From an uncultured Gammaproteobacteria bacterium (lineage in GTDB: Bacteria; Pseudomonadota; Gammaproteobacteria; UBA4575): DNA of 64,000 nucleotides. Made by a program: the position numbers and the translations under genes. The notes under the pieces are model-generated. The model was not told where the DNA came from. It did not search any database and worked only from the letters and a program-made list of their open reading frames with translations. The first letter of the stretch is position 1. Every line of letters starts with the position of its first letter. The stretch lies in the NCBI GenBank assembly GCA_951812785.1, contig OX638335.1:1975712-2039711 (forward strand), read 5' to 3'. Positions 29,935 to 40,972 of the stretch are shown here, piece by piece.

Positions 29935-31500
29935 ATGTCGTCAGACACTAGCCGACGGCTTCAACGCGCCCTTATAAGCGTCTCTGATAAGTCTGGTCTA
30001 GAACAGTTTGCGTCTGAGTTACATCAAGCAGGCATACACATCCTATCTACTGGTGGTACCGCTGCACAACTAAGTGCAGCCAGTATTCCGGTGACTGATG
30101 TAAGCGAACACACTCAGTTTCCTGAAATCATGGGTGGTCGAGTTAAAACCCTGCATCCAAAGGTGCATGGCGGTATTCTTGGTCGCGAGCATATAGACGA
30201 TGAAGTAATGCAAGAACATGGGATTGATGCAATCGACTTAGTTGTCGTTAATCTTTATCCATTTGCACAGACTATAGCTAAACCAGATTGCACATTAGAT
30301 CTCGCCATAGAGAATATCGATATTGGTGGTCCTACCATGTTACGCGCTGCAGCAAAAAATCATGCACGCGTTGGTGTAGTGGTAAATCCGGCTGATTATA
30401 CTCAGTTATTAGCAGAGATTAAAGCCAATGATGGCTGCCTTACGCATGAAACGCGTTTCAATCTTGCTCGCAAAGCATTTAGCCATACAGCCGAGTACGA
30501 TGGCATGATTGCTAATTACCTCGGTCAGCAAAATGAAACAGCTTTCCCTGAAACACTGCATTTAGCCTTTAATAAAAAACAAAGCATGCGTTATGGTGAG
30601 AACCCCCATCAGAATGCGAGCTTCTATGCCGAACCAAATCCTGTGGAAGGCTCTGTGGCCGCTGCAAAATTCATTCAAGGCAAAGAATTATCGTTTAACA
30701 ACATTGCAGATACAGATGCTGCGCTACAGTGTGTAAAACAATTTACTGCCCCTGCTTGCGTTATAGTTAAGCATGCCAATCCCTGCGGTGTTGCGGTAGC
30801 AGAATCAATCACAGGCGCATACCAGAAAGCTTATACCACTGACCCAACTTCTGCCTTTGGCGGCATTATTGCTTTTAATCGTCCGTTAGATACAAACACG
30901 GCGAAACAGATTCTTGATCAGCAATTTGTTGAAGTAATCATAGCACCCGGCATTGAAGCAGGTGTCACTGATATCCTCAGCACTAAACCCAATACTCGCG
31001 TACTTGATTGCTCAAATACAACCCCACCAAATAATGGCTTTGATCTACGCAAAGTTAGTGGTGGTATCTTAGTACAAGATCAAGACAATGCGATTGTACA
31101 AGAATCGGATTTGAAAATAGTTACTCAGCGTCAACCAAGTGTGCAAGAAACTCGTGATTTATTATTTGCTTGGAAGATTGTTAAGTATGTGAAGTCCAAT
31201 GCAATTGTCTATGTACGTGATGAACAATCAATCGGTATTGGCGCAGGCCAAATGAGCCGTGTCTACTCTGCCAAAATCGCTGGTATTAAAGCCAGCGATG
31301 AAAATTTAGTGGTACAAGGTTCTGTCATGGCTTCAGATGCATTCTTCCCGTTCAGAGACGGCTTAGATGCTGCCAATCAAGCTGGCATCACGGCAGTGAT
31401 TCAGCCAGGTGGTTCACGCAATGATGCAGAAATTATTGCCGCGGCTGATGAGCATGGCATGGCAATGGTATTTACTGGCATTCGCCACTTCCGTCATTAA
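29935..31500 (+). CDS. purH: Bifunctional AICAR transformylase / IMP cyclohydrolase
   Basis: 521 residues. The N-terminal MGS-like cyclohydrolase domain has [20 protein letters not shown] and [16 protein letters not shown]. The C-terminal transformylase has the catalytic KHANPCGVA and [10 protein letters not shown]. It performs the last two steps of IMP synthesis. It starts four bases after fis. The order dusB-fis-purH with purD further on is conserved in gammaproteobacteria. The frame is intact. Confidence 0.97.
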   Translation: MSSDTSRRLQRALISVSDKSGLEQFASELHQAGIHILSTGGTAAQLSAASIPVTDVSEHTQFPEIMGGRVKTLHPKVHGGILGREHIDDEVMQEHGIDAIDLVVVNLYPFAQTIAKPDCTLDLAIENIDIGGPTMLRAAAKNHARVGVVVNPADYTQLLAEIKANDGCLTHETRFNLARKAFSHTAEYDGMIANYLGQQNETAFPETLHLAFNKKQSMRYGENPHQNASFYAEPNPVEGSVAAAKFIQGKELSFNNIADTDAALQCVKQFTAPACVIVKHANPCGVAVAESITGAYQKAYTTDPTSAFGGIIAFNRPLDTNTAKQILDQQFVEVIIAPGIEAGVTDILSTKPNTRVLDCSNTTPPNNGFDLRKVSGGILVQDQDNAIVQESDLKIVTQRQPSVQETRDLLFAWKIVKYVKSNAIVYVRDEQSIGIGAGQMSRVYSAKIAGIKASDENLVVQGSVMASDAFFPFRDGLDAANQAGITAVIQPGGSRNDAEIIAAADEHGMAMVFTGIRHFRH

Positions 31501-31549
31501 AAGGCTTTTCAACTAAGCGCTCTTCCCTGACTATCCTTTAGTAGATCAC

Positions 31550-32440
31550 ATGTCCATAGCAATTCAAATTGGACAGATCATGTTTCCGCTGATCACCATT
31601 GTTAGTGTAGGCATCTTTGTAAGTTTACGTAAGCATCCCCAACTCGACTCCATCAATGATATAAACCTGCATGTATTCATCCCAGCATTAGTATTTTCAT
31701 CATTACTGCAGCAACAATTTCAATTTAAAGAATTTGCAATACTTGGCCTAAGCGGATTGGGCTTAGTACTGTTAACTGCGGTTATTGCCATACCTCTTGC
31801 TCGTCTATTAAGAATTGAATACCGTACTGTGGCACCACCGATGATGTTTCATAATGCAGGCAATATAGGACTACCCTTAATGAGTCTTGCGCTCGGCCCC
31901 AAAGGATTAGCTGCTGGATTGATTCTTTTCTTAGTCGGCAATATTACTCACTTCGGTTTAGGCTCTTATATGCTTGATCAAAATGCTAAATGGCTGCGCA
32001 GTCTCACGTCGCCTGCAATACTCGCCGCCATTCTGGCGTTATTTTTACAAGCGCAGAATATTCAAGTTTCAAGTTTTATGATTCTTCCCATTAATATGCT
32101 GGGCAGTATTGCTGTACCTTTAATGTTGTTCTCTCTTGGCGTGCAGCTGACAAAAGCAAATTTTGATTTCTGGAGACTAGGCGTATTGATTGGCATTCTC
32201 ACCCCAGCTATAGGCGTTGCATTGGCATTAATAATAACGGCAATTATCCCTTTAGAAAAAACTCAAATAGGCGCATTAATTTTGTTTGGTGCACTACCAC
32301 CAGCAGTAATGAACTTCCTATTTGCAAAACGTTATCAGCAAGAACCAACAAAAGTTTCTGCTATAGTATTAGTGGGTAATGTACTGGCAATCGCCACCTT
32401 GCCCTTAGCATTATTATTTGTATTACCTCGATTTAGCTAA
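31550..32440 (+). CDS. AEC-family transporter (auxin efflux carrier type)
   Basis: 296 residues with about ten hydrophobic segments. FHNAGNIGLPLMSLALGP is the typical mid-protein motif of the AEC family, and the C-terminal half repeats the fold, with VPLMLFSLGVQL. Bacterial members export or import organic acids such as malate or malonate; the substrate here cannot be told. It sits between purH and purD, so it may share their transcript, an unusual place for a transporter. Confidence 0.8.
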   Translation: MSIAIQIGQIMFPLITIVSVGIFVSLRKHPQLDSINDINLHVFIPALVFSSLLQQQFQFKEFAILGLSGLGLVLLTAVIAIPLARLLRIEYRTVAPPMMFHNAGNIGLPLMSLALGPKGLAAGLILFLVGNITHFGLGSYMLDQNAKWLRSLTSPAILAAILALFLQAQNIQVSSFMILPINMLGSIAVPLMLFSLGVQLTKANFDFWRLGVLIGILTPAIGVALALIITAIIPLEKTQIGALILFGALPPAVMNFLFAKRYQQEPTKVSAIVLVGNVLAIATLPLALLFVLPRFS

Positions 32441-32453
32441 GTAAAAGAATCTT

Positions 32454-33731
32454 ATGAAGAGTATTTTAGTCATTGGCGGCGGTGGAAGAGAACATGCACT
32501 GGCCTGGAAATTTATCCAATCGCCAAATACAGAAAAAGTATATGTCGCACCAGGCAATGCTGGCACAGCGTTAGAAGAAGATATTGAGAATATCAATATT
32601 TCCAGCGATGATATTGCTGGATTACTAACGTTCGCAAAAGATAAAGAAATAGACTTAACCGTGGTCGGACCTGAAGCACCTCTAGTAGCAGGCATAGTTG
32701 ATCAATTTGTTACTGAAGGCTTAACTATCTTTGGCCCCAAGCGATTCAACGCTCAATTAGAGGGGTCAAAAAGTTTTGCTAAGCAATTTATGCAGCAATG
32801 CAACATCCCTACTGCAAACTACCAAGAATTCACTGATGTTACTCAAGCAACTAACTACTTAGCCCAGCAATCTTTTCCTATTGTTATTAAGGCTGACGGT
32901 CTTGCTGCGGGTAAAGGAGTAGTAATTGCCCAAGATAATCATGAAGCCACCGAAGCTGTCGTATTGATGCTAACAGATGGCGCACATGGTGACGCCGGAA
33001 GAAAAATTGTTATTGAAGAATTCATACAAGGTGAAGAAGTTAGTTTCATTTGCTTGGTTGATCACGACACAGTGATTCCATTAGCAAGCTCTCAGGATCA
33101 TAAAGCACGTGATAATGGTGATCTAGGGCCGAACACCGGTGGCATGGGTGCATATTCGCCCGCACCTTTACTTACTAATGCTCTACACACAAAAGTTATT
33201 TCTGATGTTATTCAACCTACAGTACAAGGCTTTATTGATGCCGGGTATCCATACCAGGGTTTCTTGTACGCTGGCTTAATGATTACTGCTGAAGGTATAC
33301 CAAAGGTACTCGAATTCAATTGCCGATTTGGTGACCCTGAAACGCAACCTATTTTAATGCGCTTACAAAGTAATTTTTCACAATTATGTTGGGATGCCGC
33401 ACGTAATCAGTTAACGGAAACAAGTTTAGACTGGAATCCGCAAACAGCTCTTGGTGTAGTGATGGCCGCAGGAGGTTACCCATTTGATTATGCTAAGGGT
33501 GAAACTATTAGCGGCATAGAAAATATTAGCGCCAGCCACACAAAAGTGTTTCATGCCGGCACAGCATTAAAAGATAATACAATTACGACTTCTGGTGGTC
33601 GCGTATTATGTGTGACTGCTTTAGGTAATGATATAAAAATTGCCCAACAGAATGCTTATCGTAGTGTAAAAGCGATTAACTGGAAAGACGCCTATTACCG
33701 CGACGATATTGGATTTAAAGCGATTAAATAG
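32454..33731 (+). CDS. purD: Phosphoribosylamine-glycine ligase
   Basis: 425 residues, ATP-grasp. It begins KSILVIGGGGREHALAWK. It has VVGPEAPLVAG, KADGLAAGKGVVIA, GPNTGGMGAYSPAP, LEFNCRFGDPETQ, and the C-terminal VMAAGGYP. It makes glycinamide ribonucleotide in purine synthesis. The short spacing behind the AEC gene fits one operon with purH. It converges on rho. Confidence 0.97.
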   Translation: MKSILVIGGGGREHALAWKFIQSPNTEKVYVAPGNAGTALEEDIENINISSDDIAGLLTFAKDKEIDLTVVGPEAPLVAGIVDQFVTEGLTIFGPKRFNAQLEGSKSFAKQFMQQCNIPTANYQEFTDVTQATNYLAQQSFPIVIKADGLAAGKGVVIAQDNHEATEAVVLMLTDGAHGDAGRKIVIEEFIQGEEVSFICLVDHDTVIPLASSQDHKARDNGDLGPNTGGMGAYSPAPLLTNALHTKVISDVIQPTVQGFIDAGYPYQGFLYAGLMITAEGIPKVLEFNCRFGDPETQPILMRLQSNFSQLCWDAARNQLTETSLDWNPQTALGVVMAAGGYPFDYAKGETISGIENISASHTKVFHAGTALKDNTITTSGGRVLCVTALGNDIKIAQQNAYRSVKAINWKDAYYRDDIGFKAIK

Positions 33732-33761
33732 CGTTAATTTTTTATCGCTAACTCTTTGATG

Positions 33762-35018
33762 CTATCTCTTCATTGCATCAAAGAATTCGACGTTATTCTT
33801 ACTAGACTGCATACGTCCCAGCATAAACTCCATCGCTTCTATTTCATCCATCGAATGCAAGAACTTACGTAAGATCCACATTTTTTGAAGCACTTCAGAC
33901 TCTATCAATAATTCTTCGCGGCGCGTACCTGACCGGTTGATATTCATTGATGGGTAAATACGTTTCTCTGCAACACGGCGGTCCAAATGAATCTCCATAT
34001 TACCTGTACCTTTGAACTCTTCATAAATAACTTCGTCCATCTTAGAACCGGTATCAATTAATGCCGTTGCTAAAATAGTTAAACTTCCACCTTCTTCAAT
34101 ATTTCGTGCGGCCCCAAAAAATCGCTTAGGTCGAGTTAATGCATTAGCTTCAACACCACCAGATAAAACTTTTCCTGATGAAGGCGCTACAGTGTTATAG
34201 GCACGTGCTAGTCGCGTAATTGAATCTAATAGAATAACTACATCACGTTTATGTTCAACTAAACGTTTAGCTTTTTCGATGACCATCTCAGCCACTTGCA
34301 CGTGGCGACTTGCTGGCTCATCAAATGTACTGGAAACTACTTCGCCCTGAACCATGCGCTGCATTTCAGTAACTTCTTCCGGGCGTTCATCAATTAGCAA
34401 TACGATCAGATAACAGTCAGGATGATTTGCAGTAATACTCTGAGCAATATTTTGCAGCATAATTGTTTTGCCGGCTTTTGGCGGAGATACAACTAAACCA
34501 CGTTGACCCTTGCCTATAGGCGCACAGACATCAATAATCCGTGCCGTAATATCTTCAGTACTACCATTACCTCGCTCTAGATTAAGAAGTTCATCGGGGT
34601 GTAATGGCGTTAAGTTTTCAAAAAGAACTTTTGTTTTAGCATTTTCCGGGGTGTCGAAATTAATCTTATCGACCTTAAGCATCGCAAAGTATCGCTCGCT
34701 GTCTTTAGGGGGGCGTATCTTACCCGCCACAGTGTCGCCCGTTCGCAAGCCAAAGCGTCTAATTTGGCTAGGTGAAGCATATATATCATCAGGTCCTGCT
34801 AAGTATGAGCAGTCTGCTGAGCGCAAAAACCCAAACCCATCTTGTAATATTTCAAGTACCCCATCACCAAAAATATCTTCGCCACTTTTTGCACGTGCCT
34901 TTAAGATTGTGAAAATAATGTCTTGCTTACGCATGCGAGCCATATTGTCGATGTTCATTTCTCCGGCAAGTTCGACGAGCTCTGCGGCGGATTTAACTTT
35001 TAATTCGGTGAGATTCAT
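33762..35018 (-). CDS. rho: Transcription termination factor Rho
   Basis: 418 residues, the compact form. The N-terminal RNA-binding domain has LELLxxGFGFLRS-like [20 protein letters not shown]. The ATPase has [17 protein letters not shown] (P-loop, about residue 180), [12 protein letters not shown], and the R/Q-loop region. The hexameric RNA helicase ends transcripts at Rho-dependent sites. The 273-base leader before it contains a hairpin (35089-35110). trxA lies upstream on the same strand, the usual trxA-rho order. Confidence 0.97.
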   Translation of the reverse strand: MNLTELKVKSAAELVELAGEMNIDNMARMRKQDIIFTILKARAKSGEDIFGDGVLEILQDGFGFLRSADCSYLAGPDDIYASPSQIRRFGLRTGDTVAGKIRPPKDSERYFAMLKVDKINFDTPENAKTKVLFENLTPLHPDELLNLERGNGSTEDITARIIDVCAPIGKGQRGLVVSPPKAGKTIMLQNIAQSITANHPDCYLIVLLIDERPEEVTEMQRMVQGEVVSSTFDEPASRHVQVAEMVIEKAKRLVEHKRDVVILLDSITRLARAYNTVAPSSGKVLSGGVEANALTRPKRFFGAARNIEEGGSLTILATALIDTGSKMDEVIYEEFKGTGNMEIHLDRRVAEKRIYPSMNINRSGTRREELLIESEVLQKMWILRKFLHSMDEIEAMEFMLGRMQSSKNNVEFFDAMKR

Positions 35019-35088
35019 AAACTAGATTTTTGGTTTTATGTAGTTTTTAAGAGGTACTTTAAAGAGTTTTATTGACAGCACTTAGACA

Positions 35089-35110
35089 AACGGAACGAGC
35101 GTCCTAAGTG
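35089..35110 (-). promoter_or_regulatory. Stem-loop in the trxA-rho intergenic leader
   Basis: CACTTAG (35089-35095) and CTAAGTG (35104-35110) are exact reverse complements, and a few inner bases (GAC/GTC) can extend the stem. No T-run follows on the rho strand, so it is not an obvious intrinsic terminator. rho leaders are often structured for autoregulation. Confidence 0.35.
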
Positions 35111-35291
35111 TTTAGAAATTGGTTTACTTGCCGAATTGGGCCGGTTCTTTTTTGATAGAAATGATGCTACTGGTTATGTTGTAATTTGGAATCGGTCTAG
35201 AGGCAAGGCGCTACTTGGTAGCGTAACGACCATCAACTTAGCACTAATTTTTAAGGGCGTCTAGTATAAATAGTGTCCTTCAACCCGTGTT

Positions 35292-35618
35292 TTAAATACT
35301 CTGATCTATAAACGCAGTTAACTGTGATTTTGATAGTGCGCCCACCTTAGTAGACTGCACGTCTCCGCCTTTAAATATCATCAATGTTGGTATTCCGCGA
35401 ATACCGAATTTTGGCGGTGTAGCTGGATTATCGTCAATATTCAGCTTAGTAATTTTTAACTTTCCTTGGTAATCAGCTGCAATTTCATCAAGAATAGGTG
35501 CAATCATTTTGCATGGCCCACACCACTCTGCCCAGTAATCTACTAGTACTGGTACGTCACTTTGTAACACTTCTTGGTCAAACGATGAATCTGTAATGTG
35601 CGTGATATTATCACTCAC
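35292..35618 (-). CDS. trxA: Thioredoxin
   Basis: 108 residues with the active site [15 protein letters not shown] (Cys-Gly-Pro-Cys at about 32-35) and the cis-proline loop [11 protein letters not shown]. It is a cytosolic dithiol reductant for ribonucleotide reductase and others, and the electron source for DsbD at 22.8 kb. The loop [14 protein letters not shown] differs a little from the usual NPxTAPKYGIRG. It is followed by rho. Confidence 0.97.
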   Translation of the reverse strand: MSDNITHITDSSFDQEVLQSDVPVLVDYWAEWCGPCKMIAPILDEIAADYQGKLKITKLNIDDNPATPPKFGIRGIPTLMIFKGGDVQSTKVGALSKSQLTAFIDQSI

Positions 35619-35770
35619 TGATGGACACTCCTAATGAAATTTTCAGGTTTTGATGGAATATAATTGTATATTTAACGCATATTTAAAGTGAAAACAAGCC
35701 TAGTTTTACCGATACACAGCCCACAATTATTCACAGACTAGAAAGCAAATACCACGTTATACTACATGCT

Positions 35771-36673
35771 ATGGCAATTAAAGGATTAATCGGCGTTTTA
35801 GGCGGCAGTGGATTTGTGGGTAGCGAATTATGCGCTCAACTAGTTGATGCAGGATACTCGATTAAACTAATTACGCGCAATATTGATAAGTGTCGACACC
35901 TCAAGGTTTTACCTTCACTGTCAATAATCCAAGTTAATGACTTCCATGCCAACACCCTTACAAGCGCTCTTAAAGACTGTCACGCACTGATTAATTTGAT
36001 CGGCATTCTTAATGAAAAAGGCAGTGACGGCAAAGAGTTTCATCAAATCCATGTAGACATTACTCGCGCAGTACTGAATGCCTGTGAGAATGCAAAAATT
36101 TCTCGATTGCTACAACTGAGTGCATTGAATGCCCATGCTGACGGTCCCAGCCATTACTTACGCAGTAAAGGCAAAGCTGAAAATTACCTTAAAACCTTTT
36201 CAGGGCCTCAAGTTAATTACACAATTTTTAAACCCTCGGTTATATTTGGCAAAGGCGATAGCTTTTTAAACCGATTTGCAAATTTACTAAAAACCATTCC
36301 TGGAGTATTTCCATTAGCGTGTGCAAATGCTCGTTTTGCTCCGGTATACGTAGGTGACGTCGCCAAGAGCATAGTAGTCTCTGTGGACGATAAAACCACT
36401 TACAACAAATCCTACGAGCTGTGCGGGCCCAACATATATAGCCTCAAGGAATTAGTCCAGTACACCGCTAATATTTGTAGATATAAACGCATTGTACTCG
36501 GCTTGCCAATGTTTTTATCGAGACTCCAAGCAACAATATTTGAATATATGCCAGGCAAACCATTCTCGAAAGATAACTTTAATTCATTAAAGCTTGATAG
36601 CATCTGCAGTCAATGCAGCCCTTGTACAACTTCATTGCAAGCAATTGCCCCTACTTATTTAGATAAGAATTGA
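35771..36673 (+). CDS. NAD(P)-binding protein of the NDUFA9/complex I assembly family
   Basis: 300 residues. The Rossmann start IGVLGGSGFVGSELCAQLVD is followed by LINLIGILNE, LQLSALNAH and YLRSKGKAE, the atypical SDR pattern of NDUFA9-like and YcbY-like proteins that often lack the catalytic Tyr-Lys pair in its usual context. Mitochondrial NDUFA9 is a complex I accessory subunit, while the bacterial role is unclear (membrane or quinone related). It is a single gene divergent from trxA. Confidence 0.75.
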   Translation: MAIKGLIGVLGGSGFVGSELCAQLVDAGYSIKLITRNIDKCRHLKVLPSLSIIQVNDFHANTLTSALKDCHALINLIGILNEKGSDGKEFHQIHVDITRAVLNACENAKISRLLQLSALNAHADGPSHYLRSKGKAENYLKTFSGPQVNYTIFKPSVIFGKGDSFLNRFANLLKTIPGVFPLACANARFAPVYVGDVAKSIVVSVDDKTTYNKSYELCGPNIYSLKELVQYTANICRYKRIVLGLPMFLSRLQATIFEYMPGKPFSKDNFNSLKLDSICSQCSPCTTSLQAIAPTYLDKN

Positions 36674-36681
36674 TGCATTTA

Positions 36682-37755
36682 TTATTGGTGGCTAGTTGTA
36701 TGACACTGCCCATCTTGTAAAAATTCAACTCGTTGCTTTTTGTTTAGATATTTAGCGCTCTCTACCACTCGATAAAATTTATCAAAGCTTTTGTTACAGG
36801 CTTTGAACAAAATAACAAAGGCAGGCACTAATGCCTGATAAGTTGAGAATGCATTTAATTTTGCATTATTCATGTCTTCTATCACCCACCGATTATAACT
36901 TTTATATTTTCCCCACTGCTTAGTTTTACTGGTGATTAACTGTTGATATTCCGCAAATGCATCTTGTTTAAGATGAATTTTTTCTCGCTCACTTAAAGCT
37001 GATTCATATATTTCTGTTAGCTGGTCACGCAAACCATCTATGATCTGATAAATCTGTTGTTTTTCCTGTTGCGATTGTAAATAGCGTTTTAATTCAGCAT
37101 TTTTATTTTCTGACTTAAGCCACGCGATCACACCTATCTTACCCACAGCAGAGGCAAAGGCTTCGTTGAAACTGGTATCATTTTTTATATAAAGTTGCTG
37201 ATGTGCCAGTTCGTGAAAAATATATTCCGCAGTTACCAACTCCCCTCTATTCAGCATACTGCTTAGTACTGGATCGCTAAACCATCCCAGGGTTGAGTAG
37301 GCGGGAACAGGTGCAACGTAGACCTCTAGCTGTTGCTGGCGAAGCTGATTTGCAAATTGCTGCGCTTTACTCTCGTCAAAATAACCTCTATATGGCACAC
37401 AACCCACCAGCCAAAAACACCATGACTCAGCTTGTAATGAAAGTGTCGGTGTAGCAAATACTACCCAGGTAACATAATCACGTTTTAGATCGACATAACT
37501 GGTATAACTTTTATTATCAGGCAGAAGTAATTTACTAGAAGCGAATTCACGCATTCTTAAGATATCTTTAAATATATTTATTTGCGTTTGATCCAGGCTT
37601 CCATCATTAATCAAACTTGATATTTCTTGCCTGTCACCCATTAACTTTAGATGACCACTACTGGTATGAGCAATATAACCAAGTGTTGAGCAAGCACTTA
37701 GCTGCAATATACTACTCAAGATCAGAATTCGAGTTAGAATACTTTTATCAAACAC
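36682..37755 (-). CDS. Lipoprotein zinc peptidase (COG4324-type predicted aminopeptidase)
   Basis: 357 residues. The signal peptide ends in a lipobox LQLSAC (Cys about residue 22), so the protein is probably an outer-membrane or periplasmic lipoprotein. The zinc motif HELAHQ (about residue 182) lies in [16 protein letters not shown], with NEAFASAVG as the likely third-ligand helix. The region [19 protein letters not shown] is characteristic of the COG4324 family. Substrates are not known. Divergent from cca. Confidence 0.8.
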   Translation of the reverse strand: MFDKSILTRILILSSILQLSACSTLGYIAHTSSGHLKLMGDRQEISSLINDGSLDQTQINIFKDILRMREFASSKLLLPDNKSYTSYVDLKRDYVTWVVFATPTLSLQAESWCFWLVGCVPYRGYFDESKAQQFANQLRQQQLEVYVAPVPAYSTLGWFSDPVLSSMLNRGELVTAEYIFHELAHQQLYIKNDTSFNEAFASAVGKIGVIAWLKSENKNAELKRYLQSQQEKQQIYQIIDGLRDQLTEIYESALSEREKIHLKQDAFAEYQQLITSKTKQWGKYKSYNRWVIEDMNNAKLNAFSTYQALVPAFVILFKACNKSFDKFYRVVESAKYLNKKQRVEFLQDGQCHTTSHQ

Positions 37756-37773
37756 ACTAGTTGGCTATTAATA

Positions 37774-38907
37774 ATGCAAAAATATCTGGTTGGCGGTGCA
37801 GTTAGAGATCGCTTATTGAGTCTACCAGTACATGAACGAGACTGGGTAGTGGTTGGCTCTACACCACGAGAAATGCTCAGCATGGGTTTTCGCCAGGTTG
37901 GCAAGGACTTCCCTGTTTTCTTGCATCCAGAATCGGCAGAAGAATATGCGTTGGCACGTACAGAACGCAAATCTGGAAAGGGTCACAAGGGTTTTCAAGT
38001 ATTTAGCTCGCCCGACATCTCTTTAGAAGAAGATTTACTACGACGTGATTTAACTATCAACGCCATTGCCGAAGACAAACTTGGTAATTTGACCGATCCC
38101 TATGGCGGGCTGGACGATATTAAAAATCGTATTTTGCGCCACATCTCACCAGCATTTTCAGAGGACCCCTTGCGGGTTCTTAGAGTCGCACGATTTGCTG
38201 CACGATTTTGGCATTTAGGCTTTACTATTAATGCAGCGACATTAGAGCTTATGTCTTCAATTAGTCACAGTGACGAGTTAGAGCAACTGTCACGAGAACG
38301 TATCTGGCAAGAAACTAAACGTGCCTTAGAAACAACTCATCCTGAAATTTATCTGCTTATCCTTTTACAGATCGGCGCTTTAGAAAAAATCGCGCCAACT
38401 CTTAATCAAGCTTTACAAGCCAAACCAGCATTATTGAGATTACCCAAGTTAGGAAATTTCAATAGCTATGAGTTTAGATATACCAGCTTAGTCATGCTTG
38501 CAAGCGAAAACAATGGCGCCTTTAATCCTGAAATCGCTAGCGAGATAAACAAGCACTTTGCCTGTCCAAACTCATTGCAAGAACTTGCAACAATAACTAC
38601 TAGCCATTTTACAGATTGCCGCAATGCGCTTTCTAGTAGCAGCGACGGTATTTATAAAATCCTGCAAAAACTAGATGCCTTTCGCCGTCAATCGCGCTGC
38701 CTACAAATCTTAGACTGTATGCGGACCATGTTAGATTTATTTGATTTCCCGCCTTCGCCTTCTCTGGAGTTTCTATCCAATCTCGTGCCACAATTAAATG
38801 CTGTTAAATTAGATCCCCAGTATCAGCAAACACTAAAAGGAAAAGAAATAGGCGATGCATTGATTGCGCAACGCAAACAGCGTATTGAACAAGGGATGAA
38901 TAATTAA
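37774..38907 (+). CDS. cca: CCA tRNA nucleotidyltransferase lacking an HD motif
   Basis: 377 residues. The nucleotidyltransferase core is clear: [19 protein letters not shown] (the catalytic acidic pair region), [39 protein letters not shown] and [16 protein letters not shown]. It adds or repairs the 3' CCA of tRNAs. The E. coli enzyme continues with an HD phosphohydrolase domain containing HDLGK. Here that region (about 225-280) has no HD motif and is shorter, so only nucleotidyltransferase activity is expected. Confidence 0.92.
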   Translation: MQKYLVGGAVRDRLLSLPVHERDWVVVGSTPREMLSMGFRQVGKDFPVFLHPESAEEYALARTERKSGKGHKGFQVFSSPDISLEEDLLRRDLTINAIAEDKLGNLTDPYGGLDDIKNRILRHISPAFSEDPLRVLRVARFAARFWHLGFTINAATLELMSSISHSDELEQLSRERIWQETKRALETTHPEIYLLILLQIGALEKIAPTLNQALQAKPALLRLPKLGNFNSYEFRYTSLVMLASENNGAFNPEIASEINKHFACPNSLQELATITTSHFTDCRNALSSSSDGIYKILQKLDAFRRQSRCLQILDCMRTMLDLFDFPPSPSLEFLSNLVPQLNAVKLDPQYQQTLKGKEIGDALIAQRKQRIEQGMNN

Positions 38908-38910
38908 GAT

Positions 38911-39702
38911 TTAAATAAACGCAAACAGAAGCACACCCAGAACAAGTCGATATATTACAAAAGGCATCATGCCGACAATATTGACCAGTCGTACAAATAC
39001 CTTAATACATAAATAAGCCACAATGCCTGACAATGCGAACACTGAAAATACCGCAGTTGTGTCCATGTCTAATTGATACGACATAAGCTGCATCGATTTA
39101 TATGAAATCGCTGCCAGAATTGCAGGTATGGACAATAAAAATGAGAGCCTTGCTGCGGCTACTTTTGTCAAACCCATCATCAAACCTGCAGTCATGGTGA
39201 CACCCGAACGCGATGCTCCTGGAATTAAGGCAAATATTTGTGCAACACCAATAAATAAAATCCCTTTCCAACAAAGCTTATACTCATCATTTAATTCTTT
39301 ACCTGTTCTATCTGCATAGGCCAAAAATAATGCAAACACGATTGTTGTTGTTGCAATGACATTTGCACTACGTAGATGCAGTTCAATAAAATCCGCCAAC
39401 AACAACCCCGTAAAAACGATAGGAACAGTCGCCATTATAATTCCTGATATTAAATGTAATGTTTCCTGATTCTCTTGTGCTCCTGGATTAAGCATTGCCC
39501 GAATCATTTCTTGTAATTCTTTTCTAAAGTAAACCACCACCGCAACCAAACTACCCGCATGTGCTGCCACATCCATTAACAGACCTTGGTCTTTCCACCC
39601 CAACACAATTGAAATCAACACCAAATGCGCAGAACTTGAGACCGGCAAAAATTCTGTTAGTCCTTGGATAATGCCTAATGCAACTATTTGTATTAAATCC
39701 AT
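38911..39702 (-). CDS. uppP: Undecaprenyl-diphosphatase
   Basis: 263 residues, about eight membrane segments. The two conserved blocks are GLTEFLPVSSSAHLVL (about 14-29) and PGASRSGVTMTAGLMMGL (about 160-177), which carry the catalytic Glu, Arg and Ser-rich motifs. It recycles the lipid carrier for peptidoglycan synthesis by dephosphorylating undecaprenyl pyrophosphate at the inner membrane. Convergent with cca, four bases apart. The MidA-like gene lies upstream on the same strand. Confidence 0.95.
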   Translation of the reverse strand: MDLIQIVALGIIQGLTEFLPVSSSAHLVLISIVLGWKDQGLLMDVAAHAGSLVAVVVYFRKELQEMIRAMLNPGAQENQETLHLISGIIMATVPIVFTGLLLADFIELHLRSANVIATTTIVFALFLAYADRTGKELNDEYKLCWKGILFIGVAQIFALIPGASRSGVTMTAGLMMGLTKVAAARLSFLLSIPAILAAISYKSMQLMSYQLDMDTTAVFSVFALSGIVAYLCIKVFVRLVNIVGMMPFVIYRLVLGVLLFAFI

Positions 39703-39716
39703 TTGTTTAAAGTTCT

Positions 39717-40889
39717 CTATAAACGGTGAAGCATATCTCTGCTAGTAAATTGGTTGGATGCAAATTCAATGTTTTTTGTTAACACCACCACTTGGAATCG
39801 TTCGCCCATTTCCGCAGGCATCATTAAACGTTTAATTTCTGACTGCTGCTCGAGCGTCATGGCATCTTGATTATGAGTAATCACTTTTTCAAGCGCATTA
39901 CTCGCCAGCAGAAAATGTGCTTGGGTGCTATAAGAATTAATGTTCAAACCGCAGCGCGCACTAGCTTCAGCCAACGCAGTGAAATCAATATTACACGAAA
40001 TGTCTTGTAGGCCGGGCCATAACAATGGTTGCTCATTTGCCACATGACGATAATGACAAATCAGTGTGCCCATTGAACGCTGCTCATGATAGTACTCACT
40101 ACGAGCATAACCATAGTCGATATAAAAAAATATCCCCTGATTCACAAATGAAGCAATTTTCTCGATGAAATTATCTAATAGCATATTGACGTCGCATTCA
40201 TAACGTTCGCCTGTTGCCCCCAGCACTGATTTCGGCAAACGTTCAAGCATGGCCTTTGAAAGGCTATCGTCAGCTGGGATATTAACAAATTGCAAATCAC
40301 CGCTATCATCAAGCGTCACACATCGCTCTAATAAGTTATTATCCTCAATCGAGATTAGCTTGACAGGCAGTGCATCCAACACTTCATTAGCGATGACTAC
40401 AGCACAATCAATAGGCGTGGTTAAATCTTCTAACCATTCAATATCACATTCAGATTGAAGCCCTGATAAACATAATTTTTGTCGCTGCCTTAACGCAGCA
40501 CTTTTTTCTACAATGTAATAGCGTTCCGGCATACAGCCATTACGGTTCATCGCTTGAATTAAATCTGCGGCAAACTTGCCACTGCCTGCACCAATCTCAA
40601 CAATAGAAAACGTACCAAGTTGATGTTTAATTTTGTTAATATGCTCAGCAAATGCAATAGCGAAGAAATTGCTTCGCTCCGGACTGGTGGTGAAATCACC
40701 TTTTGACCCAAAGATTTCACTGGCGCTTTCGTAATAACCAATTTTTTCAGCATACAAACATAACTGCATATAACGTTCGAAACTGATAGGCCGATTGTTG
40801 CGATGAATCTCATCTGCAATCATTTGCTTGCAAAGTTGGCTACGCTGCTGTTCTTCCTCCGAGGGAATTGGCATTTCAGTATTCACCAT
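39717..40889 (-). CDS. MidA/NDUFAF7-type SAM-dependent arginine methyltransferase
   Basis: About 390 residues from the ATG at 40889, preceded by GAG six bases upstream; an in-frame ATG 60 bases earlier gives an extension unlike the family. Motifs: ISFERYMQLCLYAEKIGYY, GDFTTSPERS, IVEIGAGSGKFAADLI (SAM site), IANEVLDALPV and FFYIDYGY. Mitochondrial NDUFAF7 methylates a complex I subunit. Bacterial relatives are conserved but little studied. Together with the NDUFA9-like gene this is the second complex-I-related name in the window. Confidence 0.85.
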   Translation of the reverse strand: MVNTEMPIPSEEEQQRSQLCKQMIADEIHRNNRPISFERYMQLCLYAEKIGYYESASEIFGSKGDFTTSPERSNFFAIAFAEHINKIKHQLGTFSIVEIGAGSGKFAADLIQAMNRNGCMPERYYIVEKSAALRQRQKLCLSGLQSECDIEWLEDLTTPIDCAVVIANEVLDALPVKLISIEDNNLLERCVTLDDSGDLQFVNIPADDSLSKAMLERLPKSVLGATGERYECDVNMLLDNFIEKIASFVNQGIFFYIDYGYARSEYYHEQRSMGTLICHYRHVANEQPLLWPGLQDISCNIDFTALAEASARCGLNINSYSTQAHFLLASNALEKVITHNQDAMTLEQQSEIKRLMMPAEMGERFQVVVLTKNIEFASNQFTSRDMLHRL

Positions 40890-40972
40890 GTACAACTCGT
40901 AACAATGCCAGCAAAAACATATCTCATGCCGATATGGTACATTAAACAAAATTTAAATCGTTGGAATTATTT

